Shown: positions 27,021 through 35,908, counted from the first letter of the stretch. The stretch: DNA of 64,000 bases from Streptomyces aurantiogriseus (GCF_014649375.1 NZ_BMSX01000034.1:22601-86600), one strand, 5' to 3'. Translations and numbers: made by a program. The notes: generated from the letters alone by a model not told the origin.

Positions 27021-28223
27021 TCAATGCGCCGGTTTGAGCGGGAGCAGGGCGCTGATGCGGAATCCTCCGCCGGGTCGTGGGCCCGCGTCCAGGGTGCCGC
27101 CGACCATGCCGACTCGCTCGCGCATGCCGATCAGGCCGTGACCATGGCCGTCGGCGCCGCCCTCCTCGTACAGCTCGTGCGGGGCGCCCTTGCCGTCGTC
27201 CTCGACGAGCAGGCCGAGGCCGTCGTCGAAGTAGACCAGGCGCACACTGGCGCCCGCGTTCGGCCCACCGTGCTTGCGCGTGTTGGTCAGCGCCTCCTGC
27301 ACGATGCGGTACGCGGTGAGCTCGACGCCGCTGGGCAGCGGGCGCGGGGTGCCCTCGATCTTGAAGTCCACGGGCAGTCCTGAGCCGCGGCACTGCTCGA
27401 CGAGGTCCTCGATCTGCTCGACGTCCGGCTGCGGCACGTACTCGCCGCCCTCCTGGTGCTCACCGGTGCGCAGCACACCGAGCAGGCGGCGCATCTCGGC
27501 GAGGGCCTGGCGGCCGGTGGAGGAGATCGTCTCCAGGGCCTTCTTCGCCTGGTCGGGGGCGGCGTCGAGGACGTAGGCGGCGCCGTCGGCCTGGACCACC
27601 ATCACCGACACGTTGTGCGCGACGACGTCGTGCAACTCGCGCGCGATGCGGGCGCGCTCGGCGGCGACCGCGACCTTCGCCTGCGCCTCGCGCTCCTTCT
27701 CCAGGCGCGCCGCGCGCTCCTCCAGCTGCGCGAAGTAGGCGCGGCGGGTGCGCATGGAGTCGCCGAGCACCCAGGCGAGGGCGAACGGCAGCGTCTGGAA
27801 GACGACGATCGCGATGTTGCCCGCGATGCTCGAGTCCTGCTCCGGCCAGCGCAGCTGCGCCAGGCTCGCGGCGCACAGGCCCACGCCCAGTGCGAGCCGG
27901 GAGGCCCAGCGGGCGCCGGTCGCGGCGACCGTGTAGACGATCACCACGAAGGCGAAGTCGGCGGGCGTCGTCGGCACGTCCAGCACCAGCTGTGCCAGCC
28001 CGATCGCGCCGGCCAGCAGCAGCATCTTCTCGGGCATGCGGCGGCGCAGCGCGATCACCAGGCAGAGCAGGAGCACGACCGGGATGGTCAGTGCCGGGGC
28101 GTCCGTGCCCGTGGCCTCCTGCTTCGTCGTCTCCGCGACGAGCGAGATCCCGAACAGGACGACGGCCCAGAAGGCGTCGACCCCGGTCGGGTGGGTGCGG
28201 AGGAAGTCATAGAGGCGCTGCAC
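27021..28223 (-). CDS. NarL-type (HisKA_3) sensor histidine kinase
   Basis: Product of 400 aa. Four to five N-terminal hydrophobic helices (~15-160) form the sensor. A short coiled coil, the HisKA_3 box ERARIARELHDVVAHNVSVM (phospho-acceptor His), and a HATPase_c domain (LTNTRKHGG, GHGLIGMRERV) follow. GTG start at 28223. It lacks an extracellular domain, so it probably senses membrane state or a ligand within the bilayer, as in LiaS/DesK-type kinases. It forms a two-component system with the downstream regulator. Confidence 0.9.
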   Translation of the reverse strand: MQRLYDFLRTHPTGVDAFWAVVLFGISLVAETTKQEATGTDAPALTIPVVLLLCLVIALRRRMPEKMLLLAGAIGLAQLVLDVPTTPADFAFVVIVYTVAATGARWASRLALGVGLCAASLAQLRWPEQDSSIAGNIAIVVFQTLPFALAWVLGDSMRTRRAYFAQLEERAARLEKEREAQAKVAVAAERARIARELHDVVAHNVSVMVVQADGAAYVLDAAPDQAKKALETISSTGRQALAEMRRLLGVLRTGEHQEGGEYVPQPDVEQIEDLVEQCRGSGLPVDFKIEGTPRPLPSGVELTAYRIVQEALTNTRKHGGPNAGASVRLVYFDDGLGLLVEDDGKGAPHELYEEGGADGHGHGLIGMRERVGMVGGTLDAGPRPGGGFRISALLPLKPAH

Positions 28224-28341
28224 GTAACCCAGAGTAGGGAAGCGCGATGCGTGCAGGGGTCAACCGGAGGGCCGATCCGCGACTGCCGCGTGTACTCCGC
28301 AAGGTGGAGGCCGTGATCACCCGTACGCCTAGGCTGGCCGG

Positions 28342-29634
28342 GTGGTGGAAACGGTGACGGGCTCCGGCGAATGGCGCGGCTGGCGGGCGGCGACGGAGTC
28401 CGCCCTGTACGGAACGGACGGCTTCTACCGCCGCCCCGAGGGCCCGGCCGGCCACTTCCGTACGTCCGTGCACGCGTCCCCGCTCTTCGCCGAGGCCGTG
28501 GCCCGGCTGCTGTGCCGCGTCGACGAGGCGCTCGGCCGGCCCGCGTCGCTCGACTTCGTCGACATGGCCGCCGGACGCGGCGAACTGGTCACCGGCGTCC
28601 TCGCCGCACTCCCCGCCGACGTGGCCGCCCGCACGCGCGCGTACGCCGTCGAGATCGCCGCCCGCCCGGTGGGCCTCGCTCGCCGGATCGAGTGGCTGCA
28701 CGAGCCGCCGCCGCAGGTCACCGGGCTGCTGTTCGCCAACGAGTGGCTGGACAACGTGCCCGTCGAGGTCGCCGAGGTCGACTCCGCGGGCGTGGCCCGG
28801 CTGGTGCTCGTCCGCGACGACGGGACCGAGCGGCTCGGCGAGCCGGTGTCCGGCGCGGAGGCGGAATGGCTCGCCCGCTGGTGGCCGCCGGCGCACGAGG
28901 AGGGCCTGCGCGCGGAGATCGGCCTCCCCCGCGACACCGCGTGGGCGTTGGCCGTCTCCCGTGTCGCGCGGGGACTGGCCGTGGCGGTGGACTACGCGCA
29001 CACGGCGGATGTGCGCCCCCCGTTCGGGACGCTCACCGGCTTCCGCGAGGGCCGCGAGACACCGCCCGTGCCGGACGGGTCGTGCGACATCACGGCGCAT
29101 GTGGCGCTGGATGCGTGCGCGGAAGCGGGGGCGCGTGCGGTGCTGAACGCGTGCGCTGAAGCGGGGGCGGGAGCGCTGGGCAGGGGAGTGCGGGCGAGCG
29201 CGGCGACCGGGAGGGGAGCCGGGTCAGGCGCCGAGGCGGGTGCGCCGGCGGGAGCGAATGCCGATGCGCCAGCGGGCACGGAGGCCGACGCGCCCCCAGG
29301 CGCGGACGACGACGCCTCAGCCGGCGCGGAGGCGGGTGCGCCGGCGGGCGCGAAAGCCGGTGCGCCGGCGGGTGCAGGCGGCGGAACGGCGGGCGTGACG
29401 GCATGCACGCCTCCCGGCATGCGGCTGCTCAGTCAGCGCGACGCTCTGCGCGCGCTGGGGATCGCCGGCGTGCGCCCCCCGCTCGCGCTCGCGGCCACGG
29501 ACCCCTCCGCGTACGTGCGCGCCCTTGCGCGCGCCGGAGAGGCCGCCGAGCTCACGGCGCCCGGCGGGTTGGGCGACTTCGGGTGGCTGGTCCAGCCGGT
29601 CGGAATTCCGAACCCGCTGGGCCTGCCCGACTGA
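28342..29634 (+). CDS. MidA-family SAM-dependent methyltransferase (NDUFAF7-like) with low-complexity insert
   Basis: Class I methyltransferase of the Methyltransf_28 family, 430 aa. Visible are FYRRPEGPAGHFRTSVHASP, the SAM loop VDMAAGRGELVTGVL, and the family strip LLFANEWLDNVPVEVAEV. Residues ~255-353 are an Ala/Gly/Pro repeat-rich insertion (AGAPAGA and GADAPAG-type units) ahead of the conserved C-terminus LSQRDALRALGI. The mitochondrial relative NDUFAF7 methylates the NuoD homologue NDUFS2, and here a nuoD paralogue is the convergent neighbour 11 bp away. GTG starts at 28342 or 28345 are equivalent choices. Confidence 0.8.
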   Translation: MVETVTGSGEWRGWRAATESALYGTDGFYRRPEGPAGHFRTSVHASPLFAEAVARLLCRVDEALGRPASLDFVDMAAGRGELVTGVLAALPADVAARTRAYAVEIAARPVGLARRIEWLHEPPPQVTGLLFANEWLDNVPVEVAEVDSAGVARLVLVRDDGTERLGEPVSGAEAEWLARWWPPAHEEGLRAEIGLPRDTAWALAVSRVARGLAVAVDYAHTADVRPPFGTLTGFREGRETPPVPDGSCDITAHVALDACAEAGARAVLNACAEAGAGALGRGVRASAATGRGAGSGAEAGAPAGANADAPAGTEADAPPGADDDASAGAEAGAPAGAKAGAPAGAGGGTAGVTACTPPGMRLLSQRDALRALGIAGVRPPLALAATDPSAYVRALARAGEAAELTAPGGLGDFGWLVQPVGIPNPLGLPD

Positions 29635-29645
29635 CCTGCTTCTCG

Positions 29646-30797
29646 CTACTTGTCGATGTCGCCGACCACGAAGAACATCGACCCCAGGATCGCCACCATG
29701 TCCGCGACGAGCGTGCCCGGCAGCAGCTCGGTGAGCGCCTGGATGTTGTTGTACGAGGCCGAGCGCAGCTTCAGGCGGTACGGGGTCTTCTCACCCTTGC
29801 TGACGAGGTAGTAGCCGTTGATGCCGAGGGGGTTCTCGGTCCACGCGTACGTGTGCCCCTCGGGTGCCTTGAGGACCTTGGGGAGCCGCTGGTTGATCGG
29901 GCCGGGCGGGAGGTCGGCGAGGCGGTCCAGACAGGCGTCCGCGAGATCGAGCGCGTTGTGCGTCTGCTCCAGGAGGCACTCGAAGCGGGCGAGGCAGTCG
30001 CCCTCGGACCGGCTCACCACCTTCAGGGTGTCCTGCAGTTCGCCGTACGCCAGGTACGGCTCGTCGCGGCGCAGGTCGAAGTCGACGCCGGAGGCGCGCG
30101 CGATCGGCCCGCTCACGCCGTACGCGTGCACGGCCGCCGGCGTGAGGATGCCGACGCCGCGCGTGCGGCCCCGGAAGATCTCGTTGCCCAGCACGAGGTC
30201 GTCGAAGACGTCCATCCGCGAGCGCACGGCGGAAACGGCGCCACGCGCGCGTGAGGCCCATCCGGCCGGCAGGTCCTCCTTGAGGCCGCCGACCCGGTTG
30301 AACATGTAGTGCATGCGCCCGCCGGAGACCTCCTCCATGACGTTCTGGAGGACCTCGCGCTCGCGGAAGGCGTAGAAGACCGGAGTGATGCCGCCCAGCT
30401 CCAGCGGGTACGAGCCCAGGAACATCAGGTGGTTGAGCACCCGGTTCAGCTCGGCGAGGAGCGTGCGCGTCCACACCGCGCGCGCGGGGACCTCCATGCC
30501 GAGCATCCGCTCCACGGCGATGACCACGCCCAGCTCGTTCGAGAAGGCCGAGAGCCAGTCGTGGCGGTTGGCCAGCATGACGATCTGGCGGTAGTCGCGG
30601 GCCTCGAACAGCTTCTCCGCGCCGCGGTGCATGTAGCCGATCACCGGCTCCGCGCGCCTGATGCGCTCACCGTCCAGCACGAGCCGCAGCCGCAGCACAC
30701 CGTGCGTGGAGGGGTGCTGGGGGCCGATGTTGAGCACCATGTCGGTGCTCTCCGCGGCACCGCCGATCCCGACCGTGGTCTCCGTCGTAGGAGTCAT
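29646..30797 (-). CDS. nuoD2: NADH-quinone oxidoreductase subunit D paralogue (NuoD2)
   Basis: 49-kDa-type subunit of complex I, 383 aa, slightly shorter than standard NuoD. Conserved segments are LNIGPQHPSTHGVLRLRLVLDGE, GYMHRGAEKLFE, NRHDWLSAFSNELG, MFLGSYPLELGG and the C-terminal RSASYNNIQALTELLPGT with the terminal GDIDK. No other nuo gene is in the window, so it is a stand-alone copy; the complete nuo operon of streptomycetes lies elsewhere. ATG 30797 chosen; the upstream frame is noise. It is divergent from the PH-domain genes, with 31 bp between starts. Confidence 0.9.
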   Translation of the reverse strand: MTPTTETTVGIGGAAESTDMVLNIGPQHPSTHGVLRLRLVLDGERIRRAEPVIGYMHRGAEKLFEARDYRQIVMLANRHDWLSAFSNELGVVIAVERMLGMEVPARAVWTRTLLAELNRVLNHLMFLGSYPLELGGITPVFYAFREREVLQNVMEEVSGGRMHYMFNRVGGLKEDLPAGWASRARGAVSAVRSRMDVFDDLVLGNEIFRGRTRGVGILTPAAVHAYGVSGPIARASGVDFDLRRDEPYLAYGELQDTLKVVSRSEGDCLARFECLLEQTHNALDLADACLDRLADLPPGPINQRLPKVLKAPEGHTYAWTENPLGINGYYLVSKGEKTPYRLKLRSASYNNIQALTELLPGTLVADMVAILGSMFFVVGDIDK

Positions 30798-30828
30798 GGC
30801 CCCAGTCTCCCCTACGTACGCTGGCCGT

Positions 30829-31332
30829 ATGGAAACGGGGAGCCCGGGGGGCGCGGAGACGACGGGAACCGAAGCGGCGTGGATCGGACTGCCGCCGGGG
30901 CTGCTGCGGATGCGCCGGCTGTTGCTCGTGGTGTGGCTGGGGCCGGCGGCCGTGGGCCTCGGAGTACTGCTCGGCCTGCTCGCCGGTCCGGCGTGGTCCG
31001 CGTTCGCGCTGCTGCCGCTGGCGGGGGCCGTCTGGGGCTGGGTCATGCTGGGCCGCAACTGGCGTTCCTGGCGGTACGCCGAGCGCGCCGACGACCTGCT
31101 CATCAGCCGGGGCGTGCTCTGGCGCGAGGAGACGGTCGTACCGTACGGGCGGATGCAACTCGTCGAGGTGACCTCCGGTCCCGTGGAGCGGCACTTCGGG
31201 CTGGCCAGCGTTCAGCTGCACACGGCGGCCGCCGCGACCGACGCGACGATCCCGGGCCTGGATCCGGCCGAGGCGGAACGGCTGCGCGACCGGCTCACCG
31301 AGCTCGGCGAGGCCCGATCGGCGGGGCTGTGA
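30829..31332 (+). CDS. PH-domain (bPH2/YdbS-like) membrane protein
   Basis: Product of 167 aa with two transmembrane helices (~32-70) followed by one bacterial PH (bPH2) domain: LLISRGVLWREETVVPYGRM, VEVTSGPVERHFGLASVQLHT. Resembles YdbS. Its stop codon overlaps the GTG start of the next gene (GTGA), so the two are coupled, as with ydbS-ydbT in Firmicutes. Function unknown; the Bacillus pair has been linked to antimicrobial-compound resistance, from memory. Confidence 0.82.
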   Translation: METGSPGGAETTGTEAAWIGLPPGLLRMRRLLLVVWLGPAAVGLGVLLGLLAGPAWSAFALLPLAGAVWGWVMLGRNWRSWRYAERADDLLISRGVLWREETVVPYGRMQLVEVTSGPVERHFGLASVQLHTAAAATDATIPGLDPAEAERLRDRLTELGEARSAGL

Positions 31333-32675
31333 CGGCGCCGGGCGTCGACGACGGCGTACGCGGCGCACTTCCGGAGCGGGCCGTCGTCACCGAGCGCCGA
31401 CTGCACCCCGTCACGCCGTTCCGGCGGGCGTGGGCGCCCGTCGCGGTGATCGTCGGCTGGGCGGCGCACGACCCGAACCAGACGCAGGAGCAGCTGACGC
31501 GGCTGACCACGACGACGCTGCTGATCGCGCTCGCCGTGATCGTCCCGTCGGCCGCCCTGTACGGGTTCCTGTCCTGGTGGTTCACGCACTTCGCGGTCAC
31601 GGACGCCGAAATGCGCATACGGACCGGCCTGCTGTTCCGCCGCACCGCGCACATCAGGCTGGAGCGCATCCAGGCCGTCGACGTCACCCAGCCGCTGCTC
31701 GCGCGGATCGCCGGCGTGGCGAAGCTGCGGCTGGACGTCGTCGGCGCGGACAAGAAGGACGAGCTCGCCTTCCTGGGCGAGGCGGAGGCGCGCGCGCTGC
31801 GAGCGGAGCTGCTCGCGCGCGCTGCCGGTTTCGCACCCGAGACGGCGCACGAAGTCGGTGAAGCGCCGGCGCGCGAACTGGTGCGCGTGCCGGCGCGCGA
31901 GCTGGCGATCGCGCTGCTGCTGACCGGCGCGACCTGGGGCGCGCTCGCCGCCGCGCTCGTCGTACTGCCGGTGCTGTGGCTGGCCACCCACAGCGTGTGG
32001 ACGGTTCTCGCGACCGGCGTGCCCCTGCTGGGTGCCGCGGGCGCGAGCAGCGTGGGGCGGTTCGTCGGCGAGTACGACTGGACGGTCGGCGAGTCGCCGG
32101 ACGGACTGCGGATCGACCACGGCCTGCTGGACCGCACGCACGAGACGGTGCCGCCGGGGCGGGTGCAGACCGTGCGGATCGTCGAGCCGTTGCTGTGGCG
32201 GCGGCGCGGCTGGGTGCGGGTCGAGCTGGACGTGGCCGGCTCGGCCAACTCGGTGCTCGTACCGGTCGCCCCGCGCGCGGCGGCGGAAGCCGTCGTCGCG
32301 CGCGTGCTGCCGGGGGTGGCCGTCCCCACGACGGGCGCCCTGTCCCGGCCCCCGCGCCGGGCCGGGCGCTGCTTCCCCCTGTGGTGGCGGGGCTACGGCA
32401 TCGCCGTCACGGACGCGGTGTTCGCCGCCCGGCACGGACTGCTGCGCCGGAACCTGGCGCTCGTGCCGCACGCCAAGGTGCAGAGCGTGCGGCTCGCGCA
32501 GGGGCCCTGGCAGCGGCTCTGGCGCCTCGCCGACGTGCACGTGGACACGGGGGCCGACCGGACGGTGACGGCCCGTCTGCGGGACGTACAGGAGGCCGAG
32601 GACCTGCTGCGGGGCCAGGCGGAGCGCTCACGGACCGGGCGCCGGGACGCGCGACCCGACCGGTGGATGGCCTAG
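31329..32675 (+). CDS. Multi-PH-domain (bPH2/YdbT-like) membrane protein
   Basis: Product of 448 aa: three bPH2 units (around 70-160, 255-335 and 355-435) interspersed with two pairs of membrane helices (~55-75 region and ~195-235). Conserved RTGLLFRRTAHIRLERIQAV, ETVPPGRVQTVRIVEPLLW and LVPHAKVQSVRLAQGPWQR mark the repeated domain. GTG start at 31329 overlaps the preceding stop. Probably acts in a complex with its partner at the membrane. Confidence 0.82.
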   Translation: MTAPGVDDGVRGALPERAVVTERRLHPVTPFRRAWAPVAVIVGWAAHDPNQTQEQLTRLTTTTLLIALAVIVPSAALYGFLSWWFTHFAVTDAEMRIRTGLLFRRTAHIRLERIQAVDVTQPLLARIAGVAKLRLDVVGADKKDELAFLGEAEARALRAELLARAAGFAPETAHEVGEAPARELVRVPARELAIALLLTGATWGALAAALVVLPVLWLATHSVWTVLATGVPLLGAAGASSVGRFVGEYDWTVGESPDGLRIDHGLLDRTHETVPPGRVQTVRIVEPLLWRRRGWVRVELDVAGSANSVLVPVAPRAAAEAVVARVLPGVAVPTTGALSRPPRRAGRCFPLWWRGYGIAVTDAVFAARHGLLRRNLALVPHAKVQSVRLAQGPWQRLWRLADVHVDTGADRTVTARLRDVQEAEDLLRGQAERSRTGRRDARPDRWMA

Positions 32676-32813
32676 GCGGCCGGACGGAGCGGGACGGCCT
32701 TCAGGGGACGGCCTTCAGGGGACGGCCGGGCAGCCGCCGTGCAAGGGCCGGCCGGGACCTCACGAGACGGCTCGCCGGCCCGTACCCGCCTGTATCGGGC
32801 ACACTCATGACGA

Positions 32814-32853
32814 AGGGCCTGCCCGCCGTACGAGAAGCGGCGGGGCAGGCCCT
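32814..32853. terminator. Terminator between convergent PH-domain and coiled-coil genes
   Basis: AGGGCCTGCCC-GCCG pairs with CGGCGGGGCAGGCCCT through a 9-nt loop with one bulged base. It sits in the 209-bp convergent gap. The start of the gap also carries a 14-bp direct duplication (ACGGCCTTCAGGGG, 32694-32721). Confidence 0.65.
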
Positions 32854-32884
32854 GTCGGAACGTTCAGGAAGCCCTGTGGACCGT

Positions 32885-34399
32885 TCAGGAGGCGGCGGTG
32901 CGCAGCCCCTGGAGGTCGATCTGCTCGGTTTCGTCGTGCGCGGTCAGGTCGATCACCTGACCGGTGGCGCGTGCCTGCTCGTCCGCCGGCTTGAACTCCG
33001 CCTCGGACTCGGCCTTGTGCAGCGCGAGCGCCTCCTGGCCGACGACGTCGGCGAGGTCCTCGTTCTGCACCGCCTCGAGCGCGTCGGAAGCCGACGACTG
33101 CTTCGTACCGAAGAAGTCGAACCCGCCCTCGGCCGCCGGACGCCGCACCGGCTGCGCGGCCGGTACGACGGCCACGGCGGTCGGCACGGTGAAGTGCCCG
33201 GAGGGGCGCTGCAGGGAGGAGGCGGGGCGCGGGACGAGCGCGCCGGCCTCGGAGGCCGTGGGCTCGGCGGGCTCGGCGGGCTCGGAGGCCGTGGGCTCGG
33301 CGGGCTCGGCGGGCTCGGAGGCCGTGGGCTCGGCGGGCTCGGCGGGCTCGGCGGGCTCGGCGGGCTGCGAAGCCCCTGCGGACCGCGAGGCTTCCCGGAC
33401 CGCCGCGGTTCCCGGGGCTTCCGGGGCCTGCGGAGCGTCCGTGCTCTCCGCGTCCTCCGTCCGGGCGGTGGCCTCTTCCGGAGTATCCTGCTCCGCCGCG
33501 GCCTCGTTCTCCTCGGCGGCCGTGTGGGGGGCGGCCGCGCGCGTGTGCTCGTCGACCGCCTCGGGCTTCCCCTTTGCCTCGTCCTCCTGCGCGGCCTCCG
33601 CGTCGCCGCCGGGTTCCGCGGGGGCGGCCTGCACGGGCTCGGCCTCAGCAGGCTCGTCGCTCTTCACCGGCGGCACCGGCTTCGCCGGCTTGGTGCCGTC
33701 GACGTCGAACCGGGCCAGAGCCGCCTGCGCCCGCAGGTACAGCTGGGAGCCCTCCGGGGAGAAGACCGCCGGAGCCTTCGGCTCGTCCTCGGTGGTCTCG
33801 GCGTCCGAAGTGCCGACCTCGGTTTCGGGTGCCTCGGCCTCGGCGGTGTCGGCCGCGGTGGCCTCCCGTGTGGCGACCGCGCCCGTCTCCGCCTCGGACG
33901 CCTCCGCGGCGGCCCGCGCGGGCGGCAGGGCGCGCGATGGGGGCGTGCTCTCGATCTCGAGCAGACGACGGCCTTCCAGGGCGCTCGCCCGCTCGGTCTC
34001 CGCCGTGGCGTAGCGGCGCAGCAGTGCCGCGTGCTCGTTGCGCAGGCCGGCCAGTTCGGTGCGCTTGGCCCGCAGGCGCTGTTCCAGCTTGACGCGCAGC
34101 TCGCGCGACTCGTCGAGGTCACTCTCCAGTTCGGCGACGCGTTCCTCGAAGCGCCACTCGTCGCTCGCACGCGCGCGCGTGAGGTCGGCGACCTGTTTGC
34201 CGGCCTGGATGTCCCAGCGGCGCATGACGACCGCGCCGAGGATGGCCGTCACCGCGGCGGCCGCGGCCAGCATGCGGAGCACGAGTGGCTCAGTGAACAC
34301 CCAGGGACCGAGGGCACAGACGAGGGAGACGCCTGCGATCGCCGAAGGAGGCAGCACCCTGTGCAAAGGCGGGGAATGGCGGTGACGTCCACGTGGCAT
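32885..34399 (-). CDS. Membrane-anchored coiled-coil protein with acidic repeat region
   Basis: Product of 504 aa: basic N-terminus (PRGRHRHSPPLHR), two hydrophobic helices (~18-60), a coiled coil (~75-150; EERVAELESDLDESRELRVK, LAGLRNEHAALLRRY), then ~250 residues of acidic Ala/Glu/Pro-rich disorder including 11-residue repeats (EPAEPAEPTAS). A conserved C-terminal region follows (GGFDFFGTKQSSASDALEAV, VIDLTAHDETEQIDL). I chose ATG 34399, where the recognisable N-terminus begins; ATG 34459 has a better SD (GAAGG) and would add 20 residues. Function unknown; the layout suggests an envelope or cytoskeletal scaffold. Confidence 0.68.
   Translation of the reverse strand: MPRGRHRHSPPLHRVLPPSAIAGVSLVCALGPWVFTEPLVLRMLAAAAAVTAILGAVVMRRWDIQAGKQVADLTRARASDEWRFEERVAELESDLDESRELRVKLEQRLRAKRTELAGLRNEHAALLRRYATAETERASALEGRRLLEIESTPPSRALPPARAAAEASEAETGAVATREATAADTAEAEAPETEVGTSDAETTEDEPKAPAVFSPEGSQLYLRAQAALARFDVDGTKPAKPVPPVKSDEPAEAEPVQAAPAEPGGDAEAAQEDEAKGKPEAVDEHTRAAAPHTAAEENEAAAEQDTPEEATARTEDAESTDAPQAPEAPGTAAVREASRSAGASQPAEPAEPAEPAEPTASEPAEPAEPTASEPAEPAEPTASEAGALVPRPASSLQRPSGHFTVPTAVAVVPAAQPVRRPAAEGGFDFFGTKQSSASDALEAVQNEDLADVVGQEALALHKAESEAEFKPADEQARATGQVIDLTAHDETEQIDLQGLRTAAS
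33248..33346 (-). repeat. Three 33-bp tandem repeats in coding sequence
   Basis: Units start at 33248, 33281 and 33314, encoding EPAEPAEPTAS. A further run of 9-bp GGCTCGGCG units extends to ~33366. A length-variable intragenic minisatellite within the coiled-coil protein. Confidence 0.9.
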
Positions 34400-34552
34400 G
34401 GCCAGAAACTTACCGCGCGTAGGCGAATGTTGGCGCCCCGCCCCGTAAAACACAGCCATAACGATGCCTTCACATGACATCAGGAAACGGACCGGTCGCC
34501 GAATTCGACAAGAATCAAGATCATTTCTGGTCGGGGTGACCGTCCCCCGACG

Positions 34553-35677
34553 TCACCGGCCGGTCAGCCGCCCGCTGATCCACTCCAGCGTCGGCGGGAT
34601 CTCGCGCCGCCATGTGTTGAAGTTGTGCCCGCCGCTTTCGAGGGTGATCGACGAGATCCTGGTCCTGTTCGTCGCCTTCACCTGTTCTATGAACTTCAGC
34701 GTGGCCTTGTAGTTGGATTCCCCAACCTTGCTGCTGGTGACGAGCAACGAGGTGTCCGGCGCGGGCCGGTGCTTCAGGAACCACCTCAGGTCGGCCTCGT
34801 TGCGCCGGGTGTCGTCGCCATGGAAGAGGTCGCCGGTGGTCGGGTCGATCGGCGCCTTGTAATACGCCGACAGACCGGCGCCGGCCGCGTAGACGTCGGG
34901 GTGGTGCATCGCCAGCTTCAGCGCGCAGTAGCCGCCCGTGGAGTTTCCGATGACGCCCCAGCTGCCCGGCTTGCGGTCCACCCTGTAGTGGGCCGTCACG
35001 GCCTCGGGCAGGTCCTTCGCGAAGAACGACTCGGTCTGCGGTCCGCCCGGGATGTCCACGCACTCCGTGTCCCGCGGCGGCGCCACCGTCGGCCGCAGCA
35101 TCACCAGGATCATCGGCTCCATCCGTCCGTCCTCGGCGAGCTCCCGCGCGGTGCGCGGGTAGTCCAGCTTGTTCACGAGCGCCTGCGCCGTACCGGGATA
35201 CCCCGTGAGGACCACGGCCGCCGGGAACGTCCGCTTGCTGTGCCGCGGATCGAAGTACTCCGGCGGCAGGTACACGTACGCGGGTGTGCTGATCCGCGTC
35301 GTACGACCGGTGACGGCGACCTTCTGTATCTCCCCGCCGGACTGTGTCCCTCCGCCCGCGCCCTCCACGCGCTGCGTGTCGACCACCTGCAGCGGTCCCT
35401 TCGGTCCACCGCCCGCCGCGTGGTCGACGACGACGCCCTGGTCGGTCTCCTGACCGAAGAGGTCCGCCCAGCTGGCGTAGAAGCCGAAGGCCTGGTTGGC
35501 GGCCAGCCCGACCGCCGCGAAGAGCGCCAACTGGGTGGCGAGCAGCAGGCCGACGCGCCCACTGACGGCCCGCCAGCCGCGCCCGGCGAGACGCGGCCAC
35601 TGCCACACCGTGCCGGCGAACAGCAGTACGGCGGACAGGACTGCCAGCAGCAGCAGTGTGTTGCTCGTGAGACCCAT
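34553..35677 (-). CDS. Membrane-anchored esterase of the antigen-85/esterase D type
   Basis: Product of 374 aa. Two hydrophobic helices (~7-27 and ~40-65) anchor the protein. An alpha/beta-hydrolase domain then faces the outside: PAAVVLTGYPGTAQ, nucleophile in VIGNSTGGYCALKLAM, acid loop near LVTSSKVGESN and His in ESGGHNFNTW. Similar to mycolyltransferase-like esterases (PF00756); streptomycetes lack mycolates, so the substrate is probably another envelope ester. It is divergent from the mprF-like gene and may belong to the same stress response. Confidence 0.82.
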   Translation of the reverse strand: MGLTSNTLLLLAVLSAVLLFAGTVWQWPRLAGRGWRAVSGRVGLLLATQLALFAAVGLAANQAFGFYASWADLFGQETDQGVVVDHAAGGGPKGPLQVVDTQRVEGAGGGTQSGGEIQKVAVTGRTTRISTPAYVYLPPEYFDPRHSKRTFPAAVVLTGYPGTAQALVNKLDYPRTARELAEDGRMEPMILVMLRPTVAPPRDTECVDIPGGPQTESFFAKDLPEAVTAHYRVDRKPGSWGVIGNSTGGYCALKLAMHHPDVYAAGAGLSAYYKAPIDPTTGDLFHGDDTRRNEADLRWFLKHRPAPDTSLLVTSSKVGESNYKATLKFIEQVKATNRTRISSITLESGGHNFNTWRREIPPTLEWISGRLTGR

Positions 35678-35701
35678 GCGGTGTTCCTGCCTGCGCTCTC
35701 C

Positions 35702-35750
35702 GTCCGGGGTTCCCGTCTCCCTCGCTCCTTCGCGAGGGCTTGCCCCGGAC
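35702..35750. other. Compound hairpin in the esterase/mprF divergent region
   Basis: Outer 8-bp arms GTCCGGGG (35702-35709) / CCCCGGAC (35743-35750) enclose an inner 7-bp hairpin CCCTCGC (35719-35725) / GCGAGGG (35732-35738). It lies in the 5' leader of the esterase transcript. Purpose unknown. Confidence 0.6.
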
Positions 35751-35786
35751 TTTCCTTGGCCTTTTCAGCGGCTTTGAGGAGCCGAG

Positions 35787-35814
35787 TGAACCTCTCTCCC
35801 CGAGACACCGTCCT
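35787..35814 (+). promoter_or_regulatory. Sigma-E-like ECF promoter before the mprF-like gene
   Basis: TGAACC (35787-35792), 16-bp spacer, CGTCCT (35809-35814). This fits the GGAAC/CGTC architecture of ECF sigma-E promoters. Expected transcription start ~35820, giving a ~90-nt leader to ATG 35909. Confidence 0.55.
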
Positions 35815-35908
35815 AGAGGGCGCAATGTCGCCGGATGCCCGATCGGCACCGGATTCAATGTCTCTCGCGGAACTACGGGATGCGATGTCTGTCAGGGAAG
35901 ATGAGGAA

